A program made the position numbers and the translations under genes. From W0P33-017 sp963640395 (GTDB taxonomy: Bacteria > Bacillota > Clostridia > Lachnospirales > Lachnospiraceae), in assembly GCA_963640395.1 (NCBI GenBank), contig CAVHZH010000016.1:1-29785 (forward strand): a stretch of 29,785 nucleotides of DNA, read 5' to 3'. Of this stretch, positions 1-7,150 are shown one piece after another; the stretch's first letter is position 1; every line of letters begins with the position of its first letter. A model generated the notes under the pieces. The model saw only the letters and a program-made list of their open reading frames with translations. It made no database searches and was not told where the DNA came from.

Positions 1-19
1 TGCGATCCGCCGGAGGCTG

Positions 20-54
20 CTAAGGAAATGCTGATTTAATCAGCATTTCCTTAG
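20..54. repeat. Long perfect inverted repeat (hairpin), copy 1 of a dispersed element
   Basis: A 16-bp arm at 20-35 (starting CTAAGGAAATGC) is perfectly complementary to 39-54, with a 3-nt TTA loop. The right part, 32-55, is identical to 23436-23459 near the other end of the window, so this is a repeated element and not a chance palindrome. The run after it (ATTTGTATA) is a poor U-tract. It could still terminate transcription of an upstream gene that lies outside the window, but a dispersed structured repeat is the better description. The left flank is cut by the window edge, so the full extent is unknown. Confidence 0.75.
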
Positions 55-69
55 ATTTGTATAGCTATA

Positions 70-78
70 TGGTATGCT
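70..78 (+). promoter_or_regulatory. Possible extended -10 promoter for the thioesterase-polA operon
   Basis: TGG-TATGCT at 70-78 fits an extended -10 (TGn plus a TATAAT-like hexamer). No convincing -35 is visible at 16-18 bp upstream; that position falls in the right arm of the 20-54 hairpin. It is placed correctly to drive the first gene at 133. The call rests on the motif alone. Confidence 0.35.
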
Positions 79-86
79 TGGAGAAT

Positions 87-110
87 CATTCCGGCTGCCG
101 GGATGCTTTT
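87..110 (+). promoter_or_regulatory. Leader hairpin with a short U-run (possible attenuator)
   Basis: CATTCCGG at 87-94 pairs with CCGGGATG at 98-105 (8 bp, one G-T pair) around a CTG loop, and is followed by C then TTTT at 107-110. It lies between the candidate -10 and the first start codon. The shape is that of a weak intrinsic terminator or attenuator. The U-run is short, so read-through is likely. Confidence 0.35.
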
Positions 111-132
111 GTGAAGAAAGAAGGTTGAACAA

Positions 133-591
133 ATGGATACAAGAGTAGATGTTTACAAACCGGAAAAGACAAAATTGAAGCCCTATGAGCATCATGTCAA
201 ATATTACGAGACAGACCAGATGCGCATTGTGCATCATTCCAATTATATCCGATGGATGGAAGAGGCGCGTATGGATATGATGGATCAGGTAGGCTTCGGC
301 TATGATAAAATGGAAGAACTGGAGATCATCAGCCCGGTGCTTTCCGTGAATTGCGAGTACAAGAGCATGGTTCGGTTCGGTGATACCGTTGTGATCGACG
401 CAAAGGTCGTCAGATATAACGGCGTGAAACTGAAAATGGTTTATGAAATGACGGATAAAAAGACCGGCGAGCTGCGTGCAGTGGCAGAGAGTAGCCATTG
501 CTTTCTCACAATGTCGGGGAAACCGCTGACACTCAAACGTTCATATCCCGAGCTGGATACTAAATTTTTTACATTGGTTGAGGACGAATAA
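133..591 (+). CDS. Acyl-CoA thioesterase, 4HBT hotdog family (YbgC/FcbB-like)
   Basis: A 152-residue single-domain hotdog-fold protein. The N-terminal region carries the family signature YYETDQMRIVHHSNYIRWMEEAR (split here as YYETDQMR and IVHHSNY, residues about 24-38), in which the Asp is the usual catalytic residue of 4-hydroxybenzoyl-CoA-thioesterase-like enzymes. These enzymes hydrolyse the thioester of acyl-CoAs in the cytoplasm; the substrate cannot be read from sequence. The length matches stand-alone family members. The ATG is preceded by a GAAGG site. It ends one base before the polA start codon, so the two are probably co-transcribed and coupled. The link with polA is common genomic packing and does not imply a shared role. 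Confidence 0.88.
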   Translation: MDTRVDVYKPEKTKLKPYEHHVKYYETDQMRIVHHSNYIRWMEEARMDMMDQVGFGYDKMEELEIISPVLSVNCEYKSMVRFGDTVVIDAKVVRYNGVKLKMVYEMTDKKTGELRAVAESSHCFLTMSGKPLTLKRSYPELDTKFFTLVEDE

Positions 592-3249
592 ATGAGAGAG
601 AAGATAGTCCTGATTGACGGGCACAGCATACTGAACCGGGCATTTTACGGAATTCCCGATCTTACAAATGCAAAGGGGCAGCATACGAATGCCGTATATG
701 GTTTTTTGAATATTTTGTTTAAGATTCTCGAGGAAGAACAGCCCCAGTATCTGACGGTCGCCTTTGATGTGAGCGCACCGACGTTCCGCCATCGGATGTA
801 TGATGCGTACAAGGGCACACGCAAGCCGATGCTGCCGGAGCTGAAGGAACAGGTGCCGCTCATGAAGCAGATGCTCACCGCGATGGGTGTGAGGATCATA
901 GAGCAGGAGGGCTTCGAGGCAGACGATCTGCTCGGCACACTTTCCTGCCGTGCCGAGGAAAACGGCATGGATGTCTCAATCGTATCCGGCGACCGTGATC
1001 TGCTCCAATTAGCGACAGAGCATGTCAAGATCCGCATCCCAAAGACCAAAAAGACCGGAACCAAGATTGAGGACTATTATGCAGCGGATGTGCAGGCGCG
1101 TTATCAGGTCACACCGAAGGAATTTATCGATGTAAAAGCACTAATGGGCGACAGCTCGGATAATATACCGGGTGTGCCGGGCATCGGCGAGAAGGGTGCG
1201 ACCAGACTGATCGGTGAATACCACTGTATCGAGAATGCGTATGCACATATCGACGAGATCAAACAGACGCGCGTGCGTGAGGCGCTGCGCGCGCATTATG
1301 ATATGGCACAGATGAGCAAGGAGCTGGCGACGATCAAGCTGGATTGCGAGCTTTCCTTTGCATTTTCAGAGGCAAAGCTGGACAATCTGTTCACGCCGGA
1401 GGCTTATACGATGTGCCGGGAACTGGAATTTAAAAATATGCTGCCGCGTTTTTCGGATGGTGCGATGGAGCCCTCCGTGGAGACACAGATCCGTCTGTTG
1501 GAGGTACAAACGCCTGATGAAGTGCAGGATGCGCTCGATGCGATGGGGACACAGGTGGCGTTTCAGTTATATCTGGAAAAGGATGAGCTGCTCGGTCTGG
1601 CACTTTGCTCAGCAGGAGATGCGGTCTACTGGATCGCATGCGATGAGCAGCATCCTGCGCAAGACTTGCTTGATTATGTGCGCGGATTGGTTGCGGGCGG
1701 TAAAAGCCTGCGGACACTTGGTCTCAAGCCGCAGATCAAGCGGTTGTACCCGGATGGCTTCGAGGTGGATCGCCGTGCACAGATGGATGACGTAGAACTT
1801 ATGGCATATCTTTTGAGTCCGCTTAGGCATGAATATCTGTATGAGGATCTGGCGCGGGAATATCTGGATCGCATGTATCCGACGCGGGCAGATCTGATCG
1901 GAAAGCTGACATTGAAAAAGGCTCTTTCGGACGATTCGGCACGCGCAGGCGTACTGCAATGGATCGCAGCGGGGCTCGTGACGGTCTTTCAGGCATATGA
2001 ACCGATGAATGCACAACTACAGCAGCAGGGCATGCAGCGGCTCTATGAAGAGATCGAGCGCCCGCTGCTCTTTGTGCTGGCAGATATGGAGCTGGCAGGC
2101 ATGATCGCGGACGCGGATGCGTTAAAGGAATACGGGGATCAGTTGGGCGGGCGTATCACGGAGCTGGAGCAGGAGATCTATGCCGGGGCAGGCGGGCAGT
2201 TCAATATAAATTCGCCGAAGCAGTTAGGCGTGATCTTATTTGAAAAGCTCGGTATGCCGTATGGAAAAAAGACAAAGACCGGTTATTCCACGGCTGCGGA
2301 TGTATTGGACAAGCTCGCACCGGACTATCCGATCGTCGCACAGATCTTAGAGTACCGGCAGCTCACAAAGCTGCGTTCGACCTATGTGGAAGGACTCGCT
2401 GGCTGTATTCAGGCGGATGGACGGATTCATACGACGTTCCAGCAGACGATCACGGCGACCGGACGGCTCAGCAGTACCGAGCCGAATCTGCAGAATATAC
2501 CGATCCGCATGGAACTTGGCAGGCTGATCCGCAAGGTATTCCTGCCGGCAGAGCATCATGTGTTTGTGGATGCGGACTATTCACAGATCGAGCTGCGTGT
2601 GCTTGCGCATATGTCCGGAGATCAGACGCTGATCGATGCGTACCGGCAGGCACAGGATATTCACAGGATCACGGCATCGCAGGTATTCCACGTTCCGTTT
2701 GACGAGGTGACAGCGCTGCAGCGGAGAAATGCCAAAGCTGTGAATTTCGGCATCGTGTACGGCATCAGCTCGTTCGGTCTCGGAGAGGATCTTGGCATCA
2801 CGAGACAGGAGGCGGCGGAATATATCAAGCAGTATTTTGCCACCTATCCGCGGATCAAGGAATTTTTAGACCAGATGGTAGAGCAGGCAAAGGAGACCGG
2901 CTATGCGACGACGCTGTTCGGAAGGCGCAGACCGGTGCCGGAGCTGACTTCGAGTAATTTTATGCAGCGTTCGTTTGGTGAGCGTGTAGCGATGAATTCA
3001 CCGATTCAGGGAACGGCTGCGGATATTATTAAAATAGCGATGATCCGGGTACATGACAGACTGGCGCGTGAGGGACTGTCCTCAAGGCTGATCTTACAGG
3101 TGCACGATGAGCTGTTGGTCGAGACAAAGCTGTCGGAGCAGGATCAGGTCAAGCAGATTTTAGAGCAGGAGATGCAGCATGCAGCGGATCTTGCGGTTAC
3201 ATTGGAGATAGATATGCATACCGGAAATAACTGGTATGAAGCAAAATAA
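592..3249 (+). CDS. polA: DNA polymerase I
   Basis: An 885-residue family A DNA polymerase that fills gaps and removes RNA primers during replication and repair. Domains in order: 5' nuclease (residues 1 to about 290, with SGDRDLLQL and the GDSSDNIPGVPGIG helix-hairpin-helix), a 3'-5' exonuclease-like domain (about 300-480), and the polymerase domain (about 500-885) with motif A DADYSQIELR, motif B RRNAKAVNFGIVYG and motif C QVHDELLVE. The metal-binding acidic residues of the proofreading site are missing: the Exo I position reads FQLYLEKDE where an active enzyme has DTET, and the Exo II region reads GLKPQIKRL. Proofreading is therefore almost certainly absent, as in Bacillus PolI. The start codon directly abuts the thioesterase stop. 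A coaE start follows 13 bases after the polA stop. Confidence 0.97.
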   Translation: MREKIVLIDGHSILNRAFYGIPDLTNAKGQHTNAVYGFLNILFKILEEEQPQYLTVAFDVSAPTFRHRMYDAYKGTRKPMLPELKEQVPLMKQMLTAMGVRIIEQEGFEADDLLGTLSCRAEENGMDVSIVSGDRDLLQLATEHVKIRIPKTKKTGTKIEDYYAADVQARYQVTPKEFIDVKALMGDSSDNIPGVPGIGEKGATRLIGEYHCIENAYAHIDEIKQTRVREALRAHYDMAQMSKELATIKLDCELSFAFSEAKLDNLFTPEAYTMCRELEFKNMLPRFSDGAMEPSVETQIRLLEVQTPDEVQDALDAMGTQVAFQLYLEKDELLGLALCSAGDAVYWIACDEQHPAQDLLDYVRGLVAGGKSLRTLGLKPQIKRLYPDGFEVDRRAQMDDVELMAYLLSPLRHEYLYEDLAREYLDRMYPTRADLIGKLTLKKALSDDSARAGVLQWIAAGLVTVFQAYEPMNAQLQQQGMQRLYEEIERPLLFVLADMELAGMIADADALKEYGDQLGGRITELEQEIYAGAGGQFNINSPKQLGVILFEKLGMPYGKKTKTGYSTAADVLDKLAPDYPIVAQILEYRQLTKLRSTYVEGLAGCIQADGRIHTTFQQTITATGRLSSTEPNLQNIPIRMELGRLIRKVFLPAEHHVFVDADYSQIELRVLAHMSGDQTLIDAYRQAQDIHRITASQVFHVPFDEVTALQRRNAKAVNFGIVYGISSFGLGEDLGITRQEAAEYIKQYFATYPRIKEFLDQMVEQAKETGYATTLFGRRRPVPELTSSNFMQRSFGERVAMNSPIQGTAADIIKIAMIRVHDRLAREGLSSRLILQVHDELLVETKLSEQDQVKQILEQEMQHAADLAVTLEIDMHTGNNWYEAK

Positions 3250-3262
3250 AGGGTGGACACAT

Positions 3263-3868
3263 ATGAAATTTATCGGACTGACCGGCGGCGTCGGAGCCGG
3301 AAAAACAACGGTATTAAAGGCGATGAAGCAACTCTGGCGCGTGCGGATTTTGATTGCGGATGAGATCGCACATGAGCAGATGGAGCCGGGGACACCGTGC
3401 TATAAAAAGCTGCATGAGGCGTTTGGTGCGGACAATATCTGGCTGCGTGACGGGAGTATCGACCGGCAGGGGCTGGCAAGGCTTTTGTTTTCCGATGATG
3501 AAAAGCGTGAGCAGCTCAACGGTATCGTCCATCCGGCGGTCAAGCAGTATATTCTCGGCGAGGTGGAAAAGGAGCGTCAGGCGGGCGATTACGACTATGT
3601 GATCGTTGAGGCAGCGCTGCTGATCGAGGGGCATTATGATGAATTGTGCGATGAATTGTGGTATGTATATGCGTCGGAGGAGACACGGAAAAAACGTCTG
3701 ATGGCAGACCGCGGCTACAGTGCGCAAAAGGTGGATCAGATTTTTGCGGCGCAACTGCCGGAGGCGGTATACAGACAGCACTGTGCGGTAGTGATCGACA
3801 ATGACCGGGACATGGATCATGTGCTGGAACAGATCAAAGTGCTCGATGTAAATAAGGAGAAGAAATGA
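3263..3868 (+). CDS. coaE: Dephospho-CoA kinase
   Basis: This 201-residue P-loop kinase catalyses the last step of coenzyme A synthesis, ATP-dependent phosphorylation of the 3'-OH of dephospho-CoA. The Walker A motif GGVGAGKTT is at residues 8-16, followed by the ADEIAHE region, HPAVK (about residue 90) and the lid region EETRKKRLMADRG. I start at the ATG at 3263 because a GGGTGG site lies just upstream and MKFIGLTGG is the normal N-terminus of the family. An upstream in-frame ATG at 3236 would overlap the polA end and add nine atypical residues. The stop overlaps the next start (ATGA), so it is coupled to the downstream hydrolase. polA-coaE adjacency is common in Firmicutes. Confidence 0.95.
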   Translation: MKFIGLTGGVGAGKTTVLKAMKQLWRVRILIADEIAHEQMEPGTPCYKKLHEAFGADNIWLRDGSIDRQGLARLLFSDDEKREQLNGIVHPAVKQYILGEVEKERQAGDYDYVIVEAALLIEGHYDELCDELWYVYASEETRKKRLMADRGYSAQKVDQIFAAQLPEAVYRQHCAVVIDNDRDMDHVLEQIKVLDVNKEKK

Positions 3869-4662
3869 GATTGTGCAGTATCGCCAGCGGGAGCAGCGGA
3901 AACTGTATTCTGGCTGGCTCGGATCGCAGCCATATACTGATCGATGCAGGAATCAGCGGCAAGCGTATCCGGGAAGGAATCGAACTATTCGGACTAAAGC
4001 CCGAGGATGTCAGCGGCATTTTTATTACACATGAGCATATGGATCATATTCAGGGACTTGGCGTGATGGCAAGACGGCATGGACTACCGATCTACGGCAC
4101 GGAGCAGACGCTGCAGGCGATCCGCAGGTGCGGGCCGGTCGGCAAGATTGATGAGGGGCTGTTCCATGTGATACATCCGGATGAGCCGCTTGCAGTCGGC
4201 GATCTGTCGGTGGAGCCGATCCATGTGTCGCACGATGCGGCAGATCCGGTCATGTATGTGATCCGGCATGGAAGCCGTTCGGCGGCAGTCGTGACGGATC
4301 TCGGAAAATATGATCAATATTTGATAGACAAACTGAGGGGTATTCATGTATTATTGTTAGAGGCTAATCACGATGTACGGATGCTGGAGATGGGCAGCTA
4401 TCCCTATCCGCTCAAGCAGCGCATCCTCGGTGAGCAGGGACATTTGTCCAACGAGTCATCGGGCAGACTGCTCGGAATGCTTTTGCATGACCACTTTGAG
4501 GCGGTTCTGCTCGGACATCTGTCAAAGGAAAATAATTATGAAAAGCTGGCATATGAGACAGTGCGGCTGGAAGTAACGCTGGGAGATAATCCGTATAAGG
4601 GCTCGGATTTCCCGATGTACGTCGCCAGCCGGGACACACCGTCGCAGGAGATTTACTGGTAA
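3865..4662 (+). CDS. yycJ: MBL-fold metallo-hydrolase, YycJ/WalJ family
   Basis: A 265-residue metallo-beta-lactamase-fold protein. The N-terminus MRLCSIASGSSGNC is characteristic of the YycJ/WalJ group, and the metal-binding HEHMDH is at residues 56-61, with further ligand candidates HVSHDA and the Asp in VVTDLG. WalJ proteins are predicted exonuclease-like hydrolases. In Bacillus the gene sits in the walRK operon and has been linked to DNA repair or coordination of replication, but the substrate is not settled. Here it is instead coupled to coaE through an ATGA overlap, with an AAGGAGA site at 3854-3860 inside coaE. The polA neighbourhood is consistent with, but does not prove, a DNA-related role. 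Confidence 0.9.
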   Translation: MRLCSIASGSSGNCILAGSDRSHILIDAGISGKRIREGIELFGLKPEDVSGIFITHEHMDHIQGLGVMARRHGLPIYGTEQTLQAIRRCGPVGKIDEGLFHVIHPDEPLAVGDLSVEPIHVSHDAADPVMYVIRHGSRSAAVVTDLGKYDQYLIDKLRGIHVLLLEANHDVRMLEMGSYPYPLKQRILGEQGHLSNESSGRLLGMLLHDHFEAVLLGHLSKENNYEKLAYETVRLEVTLGDNPYKGSDFPMYVASRDTPSQEIYW

Positions 4663-4665
4663 TCG

Positions 4666-4691
4666 GTGGGAATAGCTCCCATTTTGATTTT
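4666..4691 (+). terminator. Weak intrinsic terminator after yycJ
   Basis: TGGGA (4667-4671) pairs with TCCCA (4677-4681) around a 5-nt loop, extended by a G-T pair, and is followed by TTTTGATTTT. The stem is short, so termination is probably partial. The gap to the next gene is only 47 bp and includes its ribosome binding site. Confidence 0.4.
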
Positions 4692-4709
4692 ATACAGGAG
4701 GACAAGAAC

Positions 4710-4994
4710 ATGGAAAATTCAGGAAACAAGACGATCATCACGGTACTCGGACATGATACGGTGGGAATTATTGCAAAGGTATGTACCTATCTGTCAGAAA
4801 ACAGTATCAACGTGCTGGATATTTCACAGACGATCGTTTCCGGTTACTTTAACATGATGATGATTGTGGACATGACAAATGCAAAGGTTCCGTTTGCGGA
4901 CTGTGCAGCGGCACTGGATGAGATCGGCAAGGAGATCGGTGTGGCGGTCAAGTGCCAGAAAGCAGAAATTTTTGAGAAAATGCACCGCATTTAA
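4710..4994 (+). CDS. ACT domain-containing protein (UPF0237 family)
   Basis: A 94-residue protein that is essentially one ACT domain (beta-alpha-beta-beta-alpha-beta ligand-binding module). It opens with the typical TIITVLGHDTVGIIAKV and continues with LSENSINVLDISQTI. ACT domains bind small metabolites, often amino acids, and regulate partner proteins. Here the partner is very likely the UPF0210 protein encoded 25 bp downstream, because the two genes are neighbours in many Firmicutes. It is too short and too divergent to be IlvN or a GlnD/RelA fragment. An AGGAGG site precedes the ATG. Its ligand is unknown. Confidence 0.9.
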   Translation: MENSGNKTIITVLGHDTVGIIAKVCTYLSENSINVLDISQTIVSGYFNMMMIVDMTNAKVPFADCAAALDEIGKEIGVAVKCQKAEIFEKMHRI

Positions 4995-5019
4995 GGGCTT
5001 AGCTAAAAGGAGATAGATC

Positions 5020-6384
5020 ATGATCAACATCTGGGAGGTCGAGGAGACCAACAAAATGATCGAGCAGGAAAATCTTGATGTCCGCACGATCACACTCGGT
5101 ATCAGTCTGATGGACTGTATCACTTCCGATTTGGAACAGTTAAACAAAAATATTTATGAGAAGATCACAACGACAGCAAAGGATCTGGTTGCCACCGGTG
5201 AGCAGATCGAGAAGGAATATTGCATTCCGATCGTAAATAAGCGGATTTCCGTAACACCGATCGCGCTGGTGGGCTCTGCCGCATGCAAAACACCGGAGGA
5301 CTATGTCACGATCGCAAAGACCTTAGACCGTGCCGCCAAGCAGGTCGGGATCAATTTCCTCGGCGGTTATTCCGCGCTGGTGAGCAAGGGAATGACACGC
5401 GGGGAGGAGCTTTTGATCCGTTCGATCCCGCAGGCGCTCGCACAGACAGATCTCGTGTGCAGCTCGGTCAACGTCGGATCGACAAAGACCGGTATCAATA
5501 TGGATGCCGTGCGTCTGATGGGAGAGGTGATCACCGCGACTGCGGAGGCGACAAAGGATGCAGAGGTGAACGGCTGTGCCAAGCTCGTTGTATTCTGTAA
5601 TGCACCGGACGATAACCCGTTTATGGCAGGCGCGTTCCACGGTGTGACGGAGGCGGATACGATCATCAATGTAGGTGTCAGCGGTCCCGGCGTGATGCGC
5701 AAGGCACTTGAGAGTGTGCGCGGTGCGGATTTTGAGACACTGTGCGAGACGATTAAAAAGACGGCGTTCAAGATCACGCGTGTCGGACAGCTCGTTGCAC
5801 AGGAGGCTTCGCGGAGACTGCAGATCCCGTTTGGCATTATTGATCTGTCTTTGGCACCGACACCGGCGATTGGGGACAGCGTGGCAGATATTTTACAGGA
5901 GATCGGACTGGAGTATGCAGGTGCCCCCGGTACGACGGCGGCGCTCGCACTGCTCAATGATCAGGTGAAAAAGGGCGGTGTCATGGCTTCTTCCTATGTG
6001 GGAGGACTCAGCGGCGCATTTATCCCGGTCAGCGAGGACCAGGGCATGATCAATGCTGCGCAGGCAGGCGCACTCACGCTCGAAAAGCTCGAGGCGATGA
6101 CCTGTGTCTGCTCCGTCGGACTGGACATGATCGCGATCCCCGGAGATACGAAGCCTACGACGATCGCGGGAATCATTGCGGACGAGATGGCGATCGGCAT
6201 GGTCAACCAGAAAACGACTGCGGCGAGACTCATTCCATGCCCCGGCAAAAAGGTCGGCGATACGGTAGAGTTTGGCGGACTGCTCGGCTATGCACCGGTG
6301 ATGCCGGTCAATCCGTATTCCTGTGATGCATTTGTAACCCGTACCGGACGCATTCCGGCACCGATTCATTCATTTAAAAACTAA
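5020..6384 (+). CDS. UPF0210 / DUF711 family protein ('PFL family')
   Basis: A 454-residue protein of the UPF0210 (DUF711) family. Databases often name it 'PFL family protein' because of a distant relation to the pyruvate formate-lyase fold. I see no glycyl-radical signature (RVxGY/F) at the C-terminus, so it should not be called a formate-lyase. Recognisable stretches are LDVRTITLGISLMDC near the N-terminus, the Gly-rich VGVSGPGVMRKAL and the C-terminal CPGKKVGDTVEFGGLLGYAPVM. A good AGGAGAT site precedes the ATG, and the gene is 25 bp after the ACT gene. Function is unknown. The constant ACT partner suggests allosteric control by a small metabolite. Confidence 0.9.
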   Translation: MINIWEVEETNKMIEQENLDVRTITLGISLMDCITSDLEQLNKNIYEKITTTAKDLVATGEQIEKEYCIPIVNKRISVTPIALVGSAACKTPEDYVTIAKTLDRAAKQVGINFLGGYSALVSKGMTRGEELLIRSIPQALAQTDLVCSSVNVGSTKTGINMDAVRLMGEVITATAEATKDAEVNGCAKLVVFCNAPDDNPFMAGAFHGVTEADTIINVGVSGPGVMRKALESVRGADFETLCETIKKTAFKITRVGQLVAQEASRRLQIPFGIIDLSLAPTPAIGDSVADILQEIGLEYAGAPGTTAALALLNDQVKKGGVMASSYVGGLSGAFIPVSEDQGMINAAQAGALTLEKLEAMTCVCSVGLDMIAIPGDTKPTTIAGIIADEMAIGMVNQKTTAARLIPCPGKKVGDTVEFGGLLGYAPVMPVNPYSCDAFVTRTGRIPAPIHSFKN

Positions 6385-6397
6385 ATAGGAGGCAATT

Positions 6398-7111
6398 ATG
6401 CAGATTGAGGCATTGAGCAGCAAATTATCAGAAAACAGTTATCCCGGAAGAGGAATCGTGATCGGGCGATCTGCTGACGGCAGGTACGCAGTGACCGCAT
6501 ATTTTATCATGGGACGCAGCGTGAACAGCAGAAACCGTGTATTTGTAGAGGACGGGGCGGGCATCCGCACACAGGCGTTTGATCCGTCAAAGCTGAGTGA
6601 TCCGAGTCTGATCATCTATGCGCCGGTGCGTGTACTCGGTAACAAGACGATCGTGACGAACGGCGACCAGACGGATACGGTCTATGAGCTGATGGACAGG
6701 CAGCAGACATTTGAACAGTCGCTGCGCACGCGTGAGTTTGAGCCGGACGGACCGAATTTTACTCCCCGTATTTCCGGTATCATGCATGTGGAAAACGGAG
6801 CATACAACTACGCAATGTCCATTTTGAAGAGCAATAACGGTGATCCTGACAGCTGCAGCCGCTATACATTTGCATATGAGAATCCGAAGGCGGGCGAGGG
6901 TCGTTTTATCCATACCTACATGAGTGACGGCGATCCGCTGCCGAGCTTTGAGGGCGAACCGGAATGGGTAAAGATCGAAGGTGATATTGACAGCTTTACC
7001 AAAATGATCTGGGACAATCTCAATGAGGATAATAAGGTATCGCTGTTTGTCAGATATATCGATATTGCGACAGGCACCTATGAGACAAGAATCGTCAATA
7101 AAAACTGTTAA
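6398..7111 (+). CDS. purO: IMP cyclohydrolase, archaeal PurO-like
   Basis: A 237-residue protein resembling the archaeal-type IMP cyclohydrolase PurO, which closes the ring of FAICAR to give IMP, the final step of purine synthesis. The N-terminal pattern YPGRGIVIGRSADGRYAVTAYF followed by GRSVNSRNRVF matches the PurO style (GR.IV.GRT.DG...Y...SRS..NR), given here in pieces. It is not related to the MGS-fold cyclohydrolase domain of ordinary PurH. The following gene is a formyltransferase that lacks exactly this activity, which strongly supports the assignment. An AGGAGG site lies 6 bp before the ATG, and the gene begins 13 bp after the UPF0210 stop. Confidence 0.85.
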   Translation: MQIEALSSKLSENSYPGRGIVIGRSADGRYAVTAYFIMGRSVNSRNRVFVEDGAGIRTQAFDPSKLSDPSLIIYAPVRVLGNKTIVTNGDQTDTVYELMDRQQTFEQSLRTREFEPDGPNFTPRISGIMHVENGAYNYAMSILKSNNGDPDSCSRYTFAYENPKAGEGRFIHTYMSDGDPLPSFEGEPEWVKIEGDIDSFTKMIWDNLNEDNKVSLFVRYIDIATGTYETRIVNKNC

Positions 7112-7150
7112 TACAATCCGAAAGCAAACGAATCAAAGGAGATAACGATC

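Noticed and set aside
4710..4994. IlvN (acetolactate synthase regulatory subunit)
   Set aside because: It is about half the usual length, is 8 kb from ilvB, and is paired with UPF0210. The sequence fits the UPF0237 ACT family.
5367..5957. 196-codon minus-strand frame opposite the UPF0210 gene
   Set aside because: It is antisense to a conserved protein, has a Ser/Ala/Thr-rich low-complexity composition and no upstream signals.
5020..6384. Pyruvate formate-lyase or other glycyl-radical enzyme
   Set aside because: No RVxGY/F glycyl-radical loop and no activating enzyme gene nearby. The length is far below that of PFL. It belongs to UPF0210.
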